Of a stretch of DNA of 44,182 bases, positions 18,187 to 27,951 are shown one piece after another. Positions within the stretch are counted from its first letter, which is position 1, and each line of letters starts with the position of its first letter. This DNA comes from Acetobacter persici JCM 25330 (GTDB taxonomy: Bacteria > Pseudomonadota > Alphaproteobacteria > Acetobacterales > Acetobacteraceae). Below the pieces are notes generated by a model, which had not been told where the DNA came from, ran no database searches, and saw only the letters and a list, made by a program, of their open reading frames with translations. The DNA lies in the NCBI RefSeq assembly GCF_000613905.1, contig NZ_BAJW01000027.1:1-44182 (forward strand). The letters are read 5' to 3'. The position numbers were made by a program, and so were the translations under genes.

Positions 18187-19202
18187 ACCTTGAAACACAG
18201 TATCTGGGGCTTTCCCTGCGGCACCCGATTGTGGCGTCTGCATCCCCTCTGACGGCCGACCTGGACCATATTCTGCGCGTAGCGGATGCCGGGGCGTCCG
18301 CCATTGTCATGGCCTCCATTTTTGAGGAGGACATTGCCGCTCAGGAGGTGCGTGACGCCGCCCTGTTTGAAACCGGGGAGGATAGTCACCCCGATGTGAA
18401 TGGCGGCTATTTTCCTGCCGTGCCGGAAGCCACCGTGCTGGACGGGCGGCTTTCCGTGTTACGGCGGGCCTCGGAGCGGGCCGGGGTGCCGGTTATTGCC
18501 AGCCTGAATGGCTGCACACAGGCGGGCTGGGTCCATTTTGCCCGCAAGCTGGAGCAGGCCGGGGCCGCGGCGATTGAGCTGAACTTCTGGCACATGGCAA
18601 CCGACCCGGATGAAACGGGCGCTGAGGTCGAGGCACAGTTTATCGCTATCCTCAGGGCGATAAAAGCGGACGTGACACTTCCTGTCAGCATCAAGCTGCC
18701 GCCATTTTTCAGCGCGCCGGGCAATATGGCCAAACGGCTGGTGGAGGCTGGGGCTGCGGGGCTTGTTCTGTTCAACCGGTTTTATGAGCCGGGGCTGGAC
18801 CTGCATCCGGTAGCGCCAGAAGCTGATGCGCAGCTCAGCACATCCTACGAGCTTCGGCTGCCCCTGATCTGGACGGGCCTGCTGTCCGGCAGACTTAGGA
18901 CCAGTTTTGCGGTCTCCGGCGGTGTGAACTCCGGTGAGGATGTGGTGCGGTGCCTGCTGGCCGGGGCGGATGTGGCGATGGTCACCTCCGCGTTGTTGCG
19001 GCATGGCCCGGCATTTCTCACCACCATGCTGGCGGATATGCAGGCGTGGATGGGCGCACGGTCTGTTGAGAGTATCGCCAGCCTGAAAGGGCAACTGGCC
19101 GCACAGGGCAGCGCGCAGACAGCCGAAACATTTCTGCGGGACCAGTATCGGCGTATTTTGTCATCCACGCCAGTTTTTGGCACACCGGTTTTTGGGCAGT
19201 AA
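18183..19202 (+). CDS. dihydroorotate dehydrogenase-like flavoprotein
   Basis: The 339-residue TIM-barrel protein resembles class I dihydroorotate dehydrogenases. The N-terminus is YLGLSLRHPIVASASPLTAD. Substrate and FMN-phosphate loops are AIELNFW, VSIKLPPFF and AVSGGVNSGEDVVRCL. It starts inside the nifJ stop (ATGA), so translation is coupled. Its place inside a pyruvate oxidoreductase operon argues against a main role in pyrimidine synthesis. An FMN-dependent redox partner of the neighbouring iron-sulfur proteins is an inference. No iron-sulfur motif is present in the protein itself. Confidence 0.85.
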   Translation: MNLETQYLGLSLRHPIVASASPLTADLDHILRVADAGASAIVMASIFEEDIAAQEVRDAALFETGEDSHPDVNGGYFPAVPEATVLDGRLSVLRRASERAGVPVIASLNGCTQAGWVHFARKLEQAGAAAIELNFWHMATDPDETGAEVEAQFIAILRAIKADVTLPVSIKLPPFFSAPGNMAKRLVEAGAAGLVLFNRFYEPGLDLHPVAPEADAQLSTSYELRLPLIWTGLLSGRLRTSFAVSGGVNSGEDVVRCLLAGADVAMVTSALLRHGPAFLTTMLADMQAWMGARSVESIASLKGQLAAQGSAQTAETFLRDQYRRILSSTPVFGTPVFGQ

Positions 19203-19209
19203 GCGCACC

Positions 19210-20252
19210 ATGTCTCAGCAGGATAATCAGACCATGCCGTTGCCTCCTTCCGTGCCGGGGGGTGCCCCGCAGCATTATGTGCAGGACAGTGCGGATATGC
19301 CCGCAGCCTCCGGAGCCCGGAGCCATGAGGCCTTTGAAATTCTGATTGAGCGCGCCAGACAGCTCCCCGGCAAAGTGGGGATTGGCATTGTCTGGCCGTG
19401 TGAGCCGCACGCGCTTGAAGGCGCGATGGATGCCGCGCAGCAGAATATTGTGGAACCGGTTCTGATCGGCCCGCGATCCCTGATTGCCGAGGTGGCGCGC
19501 AACTGCGGGATTGATCTGGGTGGCACGAAAATTGTGGATGTCGCGACCCCGCAGGACGCAGCCGCGCAGGCTGTGGCGCTGGTTCGCGCCGGGCAGGTAC
19601 ATGCCTGATGAAGGGGAGTCTGCACACAGATGTGTTGATGCACGCCGTTGTCTCACCAGAGAGTGGGTTGCGCACCGCCCGCCGGGTGAGCCATGTTTTC
19701 CTTCTTGCGGTGCCTTCTTATGATGATCTGATTTTTGTGACGGATGCGGCTATCAACATCTTCCCGGACCTTACGGTGAAGCGGGACATTGTCCAGAACG
19801 CCATTGACCTGCATCGTGGCCTCGGGCTGGGTGAGCCGCGTGTGGCGCTGCTCTCTGCGGTGGAGACCGTAAACCCTAAAATTCCGGGGACGGTCGATGC
19901 CGCGGCCTTATGTAAAATGGCGGAGCGCGGGCAGATTGAAGGCGGCGTTCTGGATGGGCCACTGGCTATGGATAATGCCGTAAGTCTGGATGCCGCCAGA
20001 ATTAAGGGCATTACCTCACCCGTTGCGGGGCGCGCGCAGATCCTCGTAGTGCCGGATCTGGAAGCAGGCAACATGCTGGCTAAGAACATGATTTTTCTGG
20101 CCGGAGCAGACTCTGCCGGGGTTGTGCTGGGGGCTAGCGTGCCGGTGTTGCTGACAAGCCGGGCAGACAGCGTACAGGCGCGTCTGGCCTCCATTGCCAT
20201 CGGCGCACTTTATGCGCGCCATCTGCACCCCGAAAGCGCGCCTGCCGCGTAG
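19210..20252 (+). pseudogene. pta: phosphate acetyltransferase (PTA/PTB family), frameshifted
   Basis: The enzyme would convert acetyl-CoA and phosphate to acetyl phosphate, feeding the acetate kinase downstream. The N-terminal piece ends with DAAAQAVALVRAGQVHA and the C-terminal piece begins MKGSLHTDVLMHAVV. Both are family signatures that should be continuous (VHALMKGSLHTD). One C is missing at 19604-19605 (GCCTGATG for GCCCTGATG). The corrected protein has 347 residues and carries the conserved GPLAMDNAVS and NMIFLAGADSAGVVLGA segments. It has no MaoC-like hydratase domain, unlike some longer relatives. ATG at 19210 follows the DHODH-like stop by 7 nt. Confidence 0.9.
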
Positions 20253-20294
20253 CAGCGGATGCAGGCAGGAAGAGCCAGAAAAAGGAAGTCATGG

Positions 20295-21485
20295 ATGCAG
20301 GACGTTATTATTGTTTTTAACAGTGGCTCTTCCAGTCTGAAATTTACAGTTTACGATACCGCTGACAGCCAGAAAGCGACGGTGCTTCTCAAGGGTGAAA
20401 TTGAACAAAGCCCGGCAGGGGCGCGTCTGCATGCCAAACATCATGAAGGCGTTGCGCTTCCGTCCGAAGACTGGTCCGAAACGGGCTTAGATATTTTTGA
20501 CCATCTGTTCCGCTGGATGGAGCAGTTTTCCGGCAAAGGGCGCGTTGTGGCTGTCGGGCACCGGATTGTGCACGGTGGCGCGGATTTTCTGGAACCTGTT
20601 AAAATTACGGCCGAGGTTTTGCACAAGCTGGATCAACTGACGCCGTTTGACCCGCTCCATCAGCAGGCCACACTGGCTCCTGCAAAAGCCATTGCGCAAA
20701 AGCGGCCAGATCTTCTGCAGATCGCCTGTTTTGACACCACATTTCACAGCACCATTCCCAGAGTGGCCCGGCTTTTGCCTCTTCCTCGCCGATATGAGGC
20801 GCAGGGGGTGGTGCGCTATGGTTTTCACGGTATTTCTTACAGCTATATCGCCCAGCGTCTGAGGCAGATTGACCCGGTGCTTGCAACTGGCCGCACCATT
20901 ATCGCGCATCTGGGCAGTGGCGCGAGCCTGTGTGCGTTGAAGGACGGAAAAAGCCTTGAAACCACAATGGGGTTTTCAGCGCTTGATGGGCTGATGATGG
21001 GTACGCGCTGCGGGGCGATTGATCCGGGTGTGCTACTCTATATGGTGCAGGAAGAAAAGGCGGACTGGCGCGTGCTGGTGCAGACGCTGTACCATGAGTC
21101 CGGTCTGCTCGGCGTCTCTGGTGTTTCGCCGGATATGCGGGTTCTGCGCGAGATGCTGGCGCAGGATCAGGCGTCTGCTCAGAGTCAACAGATCGCTGAA
21201 GCCCTGAGCCTGTTTGTATACCGTATCCGGCAGGAGATTGGCGCTTTGGTGTCCGTCATGGGTGGGCTGGATGGATTGGTCTTTACCGCAGGAATTGGTG
21301 AGCATGATGCCGCCTTGCGGCAGGAAGTCTGTCAGGGTCTGGAATGGGCGGGAGTGACGCTGGATGCTGAGGCAAACTGCCAGAATGCAGCCGTTATCAG
21401 CGCCCCCGACAGCCGGGTAAAGGTGCGCGTCACACCGACGGATGAGGAACGTGAGATTTATCTCAGTGTCCTGAAATTTCTCTGA
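20295..21485 (+). CDS. ackA: acetate kinase
   Basis: The 396-residue protein carries the family motifs in order: VFNSGSSSLKF at the N-terminus, GHRIVHGG near residue 90, FDTTFHSTIP near 145, YGFHGISYSY, the phosphate-binding AHLGSGASLCA, MMGTRCGAIDPG, and GIGEHDAALR near the C-terminus. It transfers phosphate from acetyl phosphate to ADP, giving acetate and ATP. It is the last gene of the pyruvate-acetate operon, 42 nt after pta. AGGAAG lies about 6 nt before the ATG at 20295; an in-frame start 12 codons earlier has no better site. Confidence 0.95.
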   Translation: MQDVIIVFNSGSSSLKFTVYDTADSQKATVLLKGEIEQSPAGARLHAKHHEGVALPSEDWSETGLDIFDHLFRWMEQFSGKGRVVAVGHRIVHGGADFLEPVKITAEVLHKLDQLTPFDPLHQQATLAPAKAIAQKRPDLLQIACFDTTFHSTIPRVARLLPLPRRYEAQGVVRYGFHGISYSYIAQRLRQIDPVLATGRTIIAHLGSGASLCALKDGKSLETTMGFSALDGLMMGTRCGAIDPGVLLYMVQEEKADWRVLVQTLYHESGLLGVSGVSPDMRVLREMLAQDQASAQSQQIAEALSLFVYRIRQEIGALVSVMGGLDGLVFTAGIGEHDAALRQEVCQGLEWAGVTLDAEANCQNAAVISAPDSRVKVRVTPTDEEREIYLSVLKFL

Positions 21486-21574
21486 TGTTGTAAAACTAAT
21501 GCGTTAAAGGCTGTAAGCATCCGCGCAAAACTGGCTTTGTGCGGGTGTTTGGGTTTGTAAACTGAACTGGCCAG

Positions 21575-21611
21575 AAAAAAGGCGCCGTCCCATAGAGGGA
21601 GGCGCCTTTTT
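21575..21611. terminator. bidirectional terminator between ackA and the phosphate transporter
   Basis: AAAAAAGGCGCC (21575-21586) and GGCGCCTTTTT (21601-21611) form a GC-rich stem with an A-run before and a T-run after. It can end both the plus-strand ackA transcript and the minus-strand phosphate transporter transcript. Confidence 0.85.
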
Positions 21612-21684
21612 GTTGGGGCTTGATGGCCGTCTCTGGTCCCTCCGGCTCGCGTTCTGGAAACGGGGCCGGAGGGCAGGCTGGTCA

Positions 21685-23309
21685 TCAGAAAATCTGACGG
21701 AACAGCACGTAGAGGAAGCCGGAGATTGCCATAGCAGCGGGAAGGGTGGTGACCCATGCCAGCGCCATGGAGCGCAGCGTGGATAATTGCAGACCGGACC
21801 CGTTTGACCACATGGTGCCAGCTACACCGCTGGACAGAATATGCGTGGTGGAGACGGGCAGACCATATCGCTCAGCCAGGCCGATGGTGGTCATGGCGAC
21901 CAGTTCAGCAGAGGCGCCTTCAGCGTAGGTCATGTGGGTCTTGCCGATTTTCTCACCCACCGTCACCACAATGCGTTTCCAGCCAACCATGGTGCCAAGC
22001 CCGAGCGCGATGGCGACGGAGATTTTCACCCAGAGCGGGATAAAGCGCGTGCCGCTGTAAAGGGAAGACTGGAAGGATTTGAGAGACTTCTTTTCGTCCG
22101 CATTAAAGCCCTGCGCATCCCCCATCACGCGGATGGCGTCTGCAACCAGATACATGTCTGTACGAACGTTGGGGACGGCAGCCGCCGGAACGGCCTTCAT
22201 GGAGCCATAGGTTTTGACGGAGGTGGAAATATCCGTGCTCAGAACGGACAGAGCACCGAAGATTTCAGGGGAGGAGACCGCTTTGGCACGCAGAGCGGCA
22301 CCAACAATGTCACGCGCCTGCTGCTCTGTCAGGTCCGCCGGGGTGCCTGTGCCGTGGCTGGCGAAAATCTGCTGCGCATGGCCTGCAGATTCAATAAAGG
22401 CAGGCATCGCACTTTCCGGCATGGCGCGGTTGAGCGCGTAGGCCGTGGGGGCAGCGCCAATCAGAATGAGCATGATCAGACCCATGCCTTTCTGGCCGTC
22501 ATTCCCGCCATGGGAGAAGGAAACACCCGTGCAGGTAAAGATCAGCAGACCACGGATCCACAGCGGCGGCGGTTTATCACCTTCCGGTGCGCGATACAGG
22601 GCTTTATTTTTCACCAGCAGCTTCATGACAAACAGCAGAAGAGCCGCCATGAGAAAGCCGCAGGCGGGGCTGAACAGCAGAGCGGAAAATACCTTCTGGA
22701 CCTGACCCCAGTCCACACCCTGCGTGGCGGCACCTGCCGGAGCAAGGATCTGGTTGGCCAGACCCACGCCCATGATGGAGCCTACCAGCGCGTGTGAGGA
22801 ACTGTTGGGAATACCAAAAGCCCATGTGGCGAGGTTCCAGACAATGGCGGCAATCAGCAGCGCGAAGATCATGGCATAACCAGCGTTGCTGCCAGCCTGA
22901 AGGATCAGTTCAACCGGAAGCAGGGTGACAATGCTGTACGCCACCGCGCCGGTGGAGAGCGCAACCCCCAGAAAGTTCCAGAACCTGACCACACAACCGC
23001 AAACAGTGGCGGAAGGCTACGGGTGTAGATTACGGTGGCAACGGCGTTTGCGGTATCGTGAAAGCCGTTTACAAATTCAAACCCCAGAGCAATGACCAGC
23101 GCAATGCCCAGCAGCACAAAGGTGCCGACGGCCAGCGGGCCTTCCCCTGCGGAATGCATGTCCTGAAGGATGCTGAAGGCCGCAAAGCCCAGAGCGCCAA
23201 TCAGCACGGCGAAGAAAATAATGACATGAAGAGGTTTGTTGCCGACGTCCATATTCGGGCGTGTGGCCTGCATACTCTCTTCAGAAGAATTCATGACTGT
23301 CTGGGACAT
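21685..23309 (-). pseudogene. pit: PiT-family inorganic phosphate transporter, frameshifted
   Basis: The PiT signature EFVNGFHDTANAVATVIYTR lies in the N-terminal part, and its partner SFSHGGNDGQKGMG plus TWAFGIPNSSSHALVGS lie in the later part. Both are needed for phosphate:cation symport across the inner membrane. The frame breaks after AVVWSG; one missing base at 22982-22983 (plus-strand AA for AAA) restores FWNFLGVALSTGAVAY and gives 541 residues. A long middle domain separates the two transmembrane halves. A near-perfect Pho box lies 70 bp upstream of the start, so expression probably rises in phosphate limitation. Confidence 0.9.
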
Positions 23310-23378
23310 TACGCATCCATCATTGAGTGATATTGCGCTTCTTTACGAAAAATGAACGCGAAATACGATGAATGAAAG

Positions 23379-23396
23379 ATGATAGATTTATGACAG
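23379..23396 (-). promoter_or_regulatory. Pho box upstream of the phosphate transporter gene
   Basis: On the minus strand the sequence reads CTGTCAT-AAAT-CTATCAT. It matches the direct-repeat Pho box (two CTGTCAT-like 7-mers separated by 4 AT-rich bases) with a single mismatch in the second repeat. It lies 70 bp before the transporter start codon. Confidence 0.7.
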
Positions 23397-23500
23397 TTTT
23401 TTCTGGGGAATCTCTTTTTTTAAAAGGAGAAAAGTCTCTTTTTAAAACAGGATATTAGTGAATGCTTCAGCGTTACTTGCGCCGGATACGCTGCAAAGGT

Positions 23501-23524
23501 GGAGGGGAGGCAGGTCTCCCCTCC
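23501..23524 (-). terminator. hairpin after the TonB receptor gene, possible terminator
   Basis: GGAGGGGAG (23501-23509) pairs with CTCCCCTCC (23516-23524), a 9-bp GC-rich stem just past the receptor stop codon. The following minus-strand bases have only a short T-run, so confidence is moderate. Confidence 0.5.
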
Positions 23525-23530
23525 CGCCTG

Positions 23531-25956
23531 TTAGAATGAGGTGCTGACTGTACCAAAAAACTCGCGCACGGCGCCGCGTTCCATGGACTGATAATCCCCA
23601 ACCGCGGGGTTATCGTTCTGGCCCATCATGGCGATGTATTTGTTGTTGAACAGGTTATAGACGTTAAAGCTGGCCGTGACGTTCTTCAGAACGCTCAGGT
23701 CCCCAAAGCGATATTCCAGCCCGGCATTGGCAACCCAGTATCCGGCAACGGAGGTATCGTTCATAAAGCTGTAATAACGGCGGCCAAAATAGTTGGCATC
23801 AAAATGTGCTGTGGCTCCTTTCCATGTATAGGAGAGGCTGTTTTGTACATCCACGCCGGATAGTTGACGATATTCTTGCCTGAGAGCGCGTAATAACCGC
23901 CGACGGTATCGACGTTCCGGTCATACGTGCCTTTGTTGTAGCTCAGCGTATTGGTAAAGTTCAGGCCGGGGATGGGGGTCAGGGTAATGGCCCCGTTGGC
24001 GCCCGTCATGGAGATGTGGCCAAAGTCGATCACCTGAGAGACCGGGTTGGTCAGGGACCCGACGGCTGCCGCCAGAAGCGGATGGATCAGGCTGGCGTGA
24101 TAAACGGTCGCGTTTGCCTGAAGGTAGCGGGAGGTATAGCGATAGCCGCCCAGATAGACCCACGCCTTGGACGGTTCGAGCGCCTTTTTCTGGGCCTGAA
24201 AGGTTGCCTGATCCTGCACGGAGTAGATGGAGTTGGCCACACCGTACGCCGAGACTTCATAGGCGCGCATGTTTTCAGCCACGTCCACATAAAATTCGTG
24301 GTGGTCGTTGAGGTGCCAGTCCAGATTGATGTGCGGCAGGAAAGCCTGTGAGGCTGTCAGAGAGCCATTGGGCAGGGCATCCGCCCCCGTCCAGTCGGCG
24401 TTGTTGTAGTTTGCGCCACCGGCCGTTGTCGCCACCATGGATTTGAACCCGGCATGCAGCACCAGCCCCGGTGTCAGCTGAATGCTGTCCTGCAGATGGA
24501 ACTGCATGACGTTGGTGGTCCACTGGAAGTTGTAGCCCTGCAGAAAGGCCTTGCCGTAAACATCATACGGGCCAACGGCTTTCAGCGGTGCGCCTTCCCC
24601 CAGAACAGGCTGCTGGTAATTGAAAAGTCCGGCCTGCTGGTTGTTGTTTTCATACCAGACGCCGCCTTCAATGGTGTGGCGGCCCCATTTATAGCGCAGG
24701 CTGGTATCTATGCCGTAGCGTTCCTGACGGTTCTGCCAGACTTCTTCAGAAAATGGTGCGCCGTTGGGCGAGGGGTCTTCTGAATCCGTGTAGCTGTAAT
24801 AGCCGGTCTGGCTGTGGCCGTAGACGGTGGTGTTCCATGTCAGGCGGTCTGTCAAAGCGAGGTCAAAATGCAGACCGCCCATGAAGTTGATTTCAGACTG
24901 CCCGCCATCATACATGGCGATGTCGGCCCCGTTGATGCCCGGCACATTGTTATAGCCCGCCGGCACCGGCAGGGTGCCGTTGGCAATGCCGTAGGCCTGC
25001 GCGTAATTGGGATAAAGATGCGGGGTACGCCAGCCGAGATTTTTCAGGATGCCGATGGAGGTATCCGGGTAGTTCCACTGGGCCAGACTGGACCAGTTGA
25101 AGAAGGCGGACATGCGGCTGCGGTGGCCGATGGGCTGCACCAGCTTGGCATCAACCTGCTGCATGAACTGGTCGCCCCGGCCCATCCACATCCCTTCATC
25201 CGTACGGGCATAGGACGTATAAAAGCGTGTGCCGGTATCATTCAGTTTGCCAGAATCCAGCCGCACATAGGTGCGATAGGAATTGTAGCTGCCGAAAGAC
25301 TGGCTGATCTTGCCGCCACGCTTTTCAGACGGGTCGGACGAACCAATCTGGATGGTGCCGCCCAGCGTGTTGGTGGAGGGCAGTTCGACCGATCCGGCCC
25401 CCTGTGACATCCGCATGGACTGGATATCATCCGGGATGATGGAGGAGGCGAGGCTCATGCCGCTGACAGACTGGTATGTCTGGTCATTCAGAGGAACGCC
25501 GTCCACCGTAACGCCCATCTGGTTCATGAAGAACCCGCGCACGTAAAGATTAGCGCCAAAACTGTCGATGCCAAACGGGTCTGTAGAGGAGAAGCTGACC
25601 CCCGGCATCCGGTCCAGCATTTTATACGGGCTGGTGCCCGGCACATACTGCCGCATGATGGCTTTGGTGACAGCCTGTTCCGCATCACGCCCCGTCAGTT
25701 GGCGGGCGGTGACGGACACACTTTCTGTGCCGTGCGATTCCAGATCGGCCGGTTTGCTGTGGTGACTGGTGGCGGGCCGGGCTTTGGTCGTCGGAGTGCT
25801 CACCGCCTTTGCCGGGGCATGAGCGGAAACCGGCTGCGCATGGCGTGGCGCATGCTTGTGCTGTGCGGTGGCTTCAGCGGCCAGAGCCGGGCGTTCGACA
25901 GCGAACAGCGTGATAGAGGACAAAAGCAGGTGTTTGGTGCGCACTTCGGTCAGCAC
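23531..25956 (-). pseudogene. TonB-dependent outer-membrane receptor, frameshifted near the C-terminus
   Basis: A signal peptide (LLLSSITLFAV...ALAAEA) and a His/Ala/Pro-rich linker come first. Then the plug domain with YVRGFFMNQMGVTVDGVPLND and a full beta-barrel end in a C-terminal Phe (FFGTVSTSF). One missing base at 23856-23857 (plus-strand CC for CCC) breaks the frame; restored, NYPGVDVQNSLSYTWKGA continues to the stop, giving 808 residues. The listed GTG start at 25956 directly follows GGAG; a GTG four codons later is better spaced, and an in-frame stop lies upstream. Ligand unknown: receptors of this family carry iron chelates, vitamins or sugars, and no neighbour decides between them. 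Confidence 0.88.
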
Positions 25957-26149
25957 TCCGGGGGGTGATGCGGGTCAAAGAGAAGCGGTCTCTTAGCCGT
26001 TGAACCTCCAGATATGCAAAGCCTTCAAGGAAGGGTGTGATGTTTTTGTGACATTTTAAGACGGTTTTTCCCCCGGTCTGTTGCACAAACATCGCGATTT
26101 GTGGCGTGGGGGCTGCACAAGGCTTTGCCCGCATGAGGGAAAAGCGTGA

Positions 26150-26189
26150 GCCTCCTCCCTGCACAGAGTGCGGGGAAGGAGGCTTTTTT
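26150..26189. terminator. stem-loop terminator between the MFS and TonB receptor genes
   Basis: GCCTCC (26150-26155) pairs with GGAGGC (26178-26183), extended by inner pairs, and is followed on the plus strand by TTTTTT. On the minus strand, the direction of the MFS gene, the stem is followed by CACGCTTTT, a weaker tract. Confidence 0.6.
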
Positions 26190-26206
26190 CAGGAAAAAGC
26201 TGAATT

Positions 26207-27442
26207 TTAGAGAATGGGGCTCCGCTCTTCCTGCTGTCCGCTTTTTTTCAGCAGAGCGAGGGCCAGCAGATAGACCAGCAGGCCACCAACGGAGAGAATG
26301 GCGCCGCCCACGCCAAGTGACCCATAGCCGAACTGGTTTGCCAGCAGCACACTGCCAAGAGATGCCCCGAGTGCATTGGCGATATTAAAGGCGGAATGGT
26401 TGAGCGAGGCGGCGAGTGTCTGGGCATCGCCCGCAAAATCCATCAGCCGGGTCTGAAGTGCCGGGCCAAGGCCATTGACAAAGGTAGGGACCAGAAAAAC
26501 AATGACCATGAGGCTGATATTGCTGTGCAGAACCGCGGAAAAAGCCAGCATAATCACAGCGCTCCCGGCAAGAGCCAGAATGGCGGCAAGGTTGATGTTA
26601 CGGTCCACCAGCCAGGCCCCGCCATTTGCGCCAACCAGCATGCCCGCGCCCCAGATGACCATATAAATCATGATCTGCCATTCCGGCACGTGCGTGACGT
26701 TTTGCAGAACACTGGTCAGATAGGTGTAAATGCCAAACATGCCGCCAAAGCCGATGGCTGCCGTCAGCAGGGTCAGCAGGACCTGTGTGTTGCCCAGTGC
26801 GGTGACTTCCCGGAGCGGAGAGTTTTTCCGGTTGGGCTTATCGGCCGGAATATAGCGCAGCACGCCCAGAAAGGTCAGGCCGCCAAAGACGCCGATAATC
26901 AGGTAGGCAATCCGCCAACCAAAATGGTCTGCCGCAAACGTGGAAAATGGCGCGCCAATCAGCGTGGAAATGGCAATGCCGGACAGCACCCGGCCAACCG
27001 CCCAGCCCCGGCGGGAGCGTTCCACCATGGAAGCCGCCACCAGTGCCGAGATGCCAAACAGGGCGCCATGGGGCAGGCCTGTCAGAAAACGCGCGACTTC
27101 AACCAGCCCCGGTGTCGGCATGACAATGCTCAGGAAGTTGCCCAGACAGAACATGATCAGCAGAACCAGCAGGAGTTCCTTGCGGGAGAGGCGTGCCCCC
27201 AGAATGGTAATAAGGGGGGCGCCAATCACCACTCCCAGTGCGTAGGCGGTAATGGCATAGCCTGCATCCGCCAGAGAGAGGTTGAGGGACTGCGCAAATT
27301 CAGGAAGCATGCCCATAATGGCGAACTCCCCGGTTCCGACAACAAACGTGCCGAATGTCAGGGTAAGAAGGGCTGCGGTTCTGCCGTGCGGCGGCGGAAC
27401 CACAGTCATGGTGCCCTCGGGCAATACGGTTTCTGTTGTCAT
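26207..27442 (-). CDS. MFS transporter, AraJ-like (DHA1) efflux family
   Basis: The 411-residue protein has twelve hydrophobic helices and the drug:H+ antiporter-1 style N-terminus: LTFGTFVVGTGEFAIMGMLPE, then GYAITAYALGVVIGAPLIT. This subgroup includes AraJ and similar sugar or drug exporters of the inner membrane. The substrate cannot be read from sequence. It starts 23 nt after the stop of the GlcG-like gene, so the two are probably one transcript. Intact. Confidence 0.87.
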   Translation of the reverse strand: MTTETVLPEGTMTVVPPPHGRTAALLTLTFGTFVVGTGEFAIMGMLPEFAQSLNLSLADAGYAITAYALGVVIGAPLITILGARLSRKELLLVLLIMFCLGNFLSIVMPTPGLVEVARFLTGLPHGALFGISALVAASMVERSRRGWAVGRVLSGIAISTLIGAPFSTFAADHFGWRIAYLIIGVFGGLTFLGVLRYIPADKPNRKNSPLREVTALGNTQVLLTLLTAAIGFGGMFGIYTYLTSVLQNVTHVPEWQIMIYMVIWGAGMLVGANGGAWLVDRNINLAAILALAGSAVIMLAFSAVLHSNISLMVIVFLVPTFVNGLGPALQTRLMDFAGDAQTLAASLNHSAFNIANALGASLGSVLLANQFGYGSLGVGGAILSVGGLLVYLLALALLKKSGQQEERSPIL

Positions 27443-27465
27443 AAAGGGTCTCGGCTAAAAAACGT

Positions 27466-27864
27466 TCAGGCGTTCAGAGTGCGGGCTGCGACGGTTGCAA
27501 TGGCAATATCATCAGCGGTGCTGGCACCGGAGACACCAATGGCTCCCACAACGGTTCCACCAGCGCCTTTCAATACAAGGCCGCCACCAAAGCTGATCAG
27601 TCCGCCATTAGTATTTTCCAGCGTGTAGGCATGGGCATTGGGGTGGGCAATTTCAGCAAATTCGGCACTGTCCATCTGGAACAGGACGGCTGTGCGGGCT
27701 TTTTTATTGGCAATATCAATGGCCCCCAGAATGGTGTTGTCCATGCGCAGGAAGGCGACAGGCCATGCTGCGGCATCCACAATGGCAATACAGACGGAGA
27801 CATTCATGCGGTGTGCTTCAGCCAGAGCGGCGTTCAGCATGGCGTGAGCGGCAGTGCAGTTCAT
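27466..27864 (-). CDS. GlcG/HbpS-like (DUF336) protein
   Basis: This small protein (132 residues from the ATG at 27864) has the family features: an N-terminal helix (AHAMLNAALAEAHRMNV), the strand CIAIVDAAAWPVAFLRMD, and the glycine-rich segment GGLISFGGGLVLKGAGGTVVGAIGVSG. Family members include the haem-binding HbpS and the glycolate-operon protein GlcG of unknown role. A TTG at 27915 could extend it by 17 residues; neither start has a strong ribosome site, and the shorter form lines up better with the family N-terminus. It is co-oriented with the MFS gene and with the IclR regulator upstream. Confidence 0.82.
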   Translation of the reverse strand: MNCTAAHAMLNAALAEAHRMNVSVCIAIVDAAAWPVAFLRMDNTILGAIDIANKKARTAVLFQMDSAEFAEIAHPNAHAYTLENTNGGLISFGGGLVLKGAGGTVVGAIGVSGASTADDIAIATVAARTLNA

Positions 27865-27951
27865 AACGGAAAAATCGCTTTCTGGAAAAAGGCGCAGAGG
27901 CGTTGCGCCGGTCAATAAGGGAATGCAGCGCGCAAGGGAAAGCTTATTTGT

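Noticed and set aside
19210-20252. Pta halves as two translationally coupled subunits
   Set aside because: Family motifs are interrupted exactly at the junction and are restored by one base; split PTA enzymes of this type are not known to me.
23531-25956. Programmed frameshift near the 3' end of the TonB receptor gene
   Set aside because: No slippery heptamer or downstream structure was seen; the lesion is the same CCGGGC-to-CCGGC loss found in two other genes.
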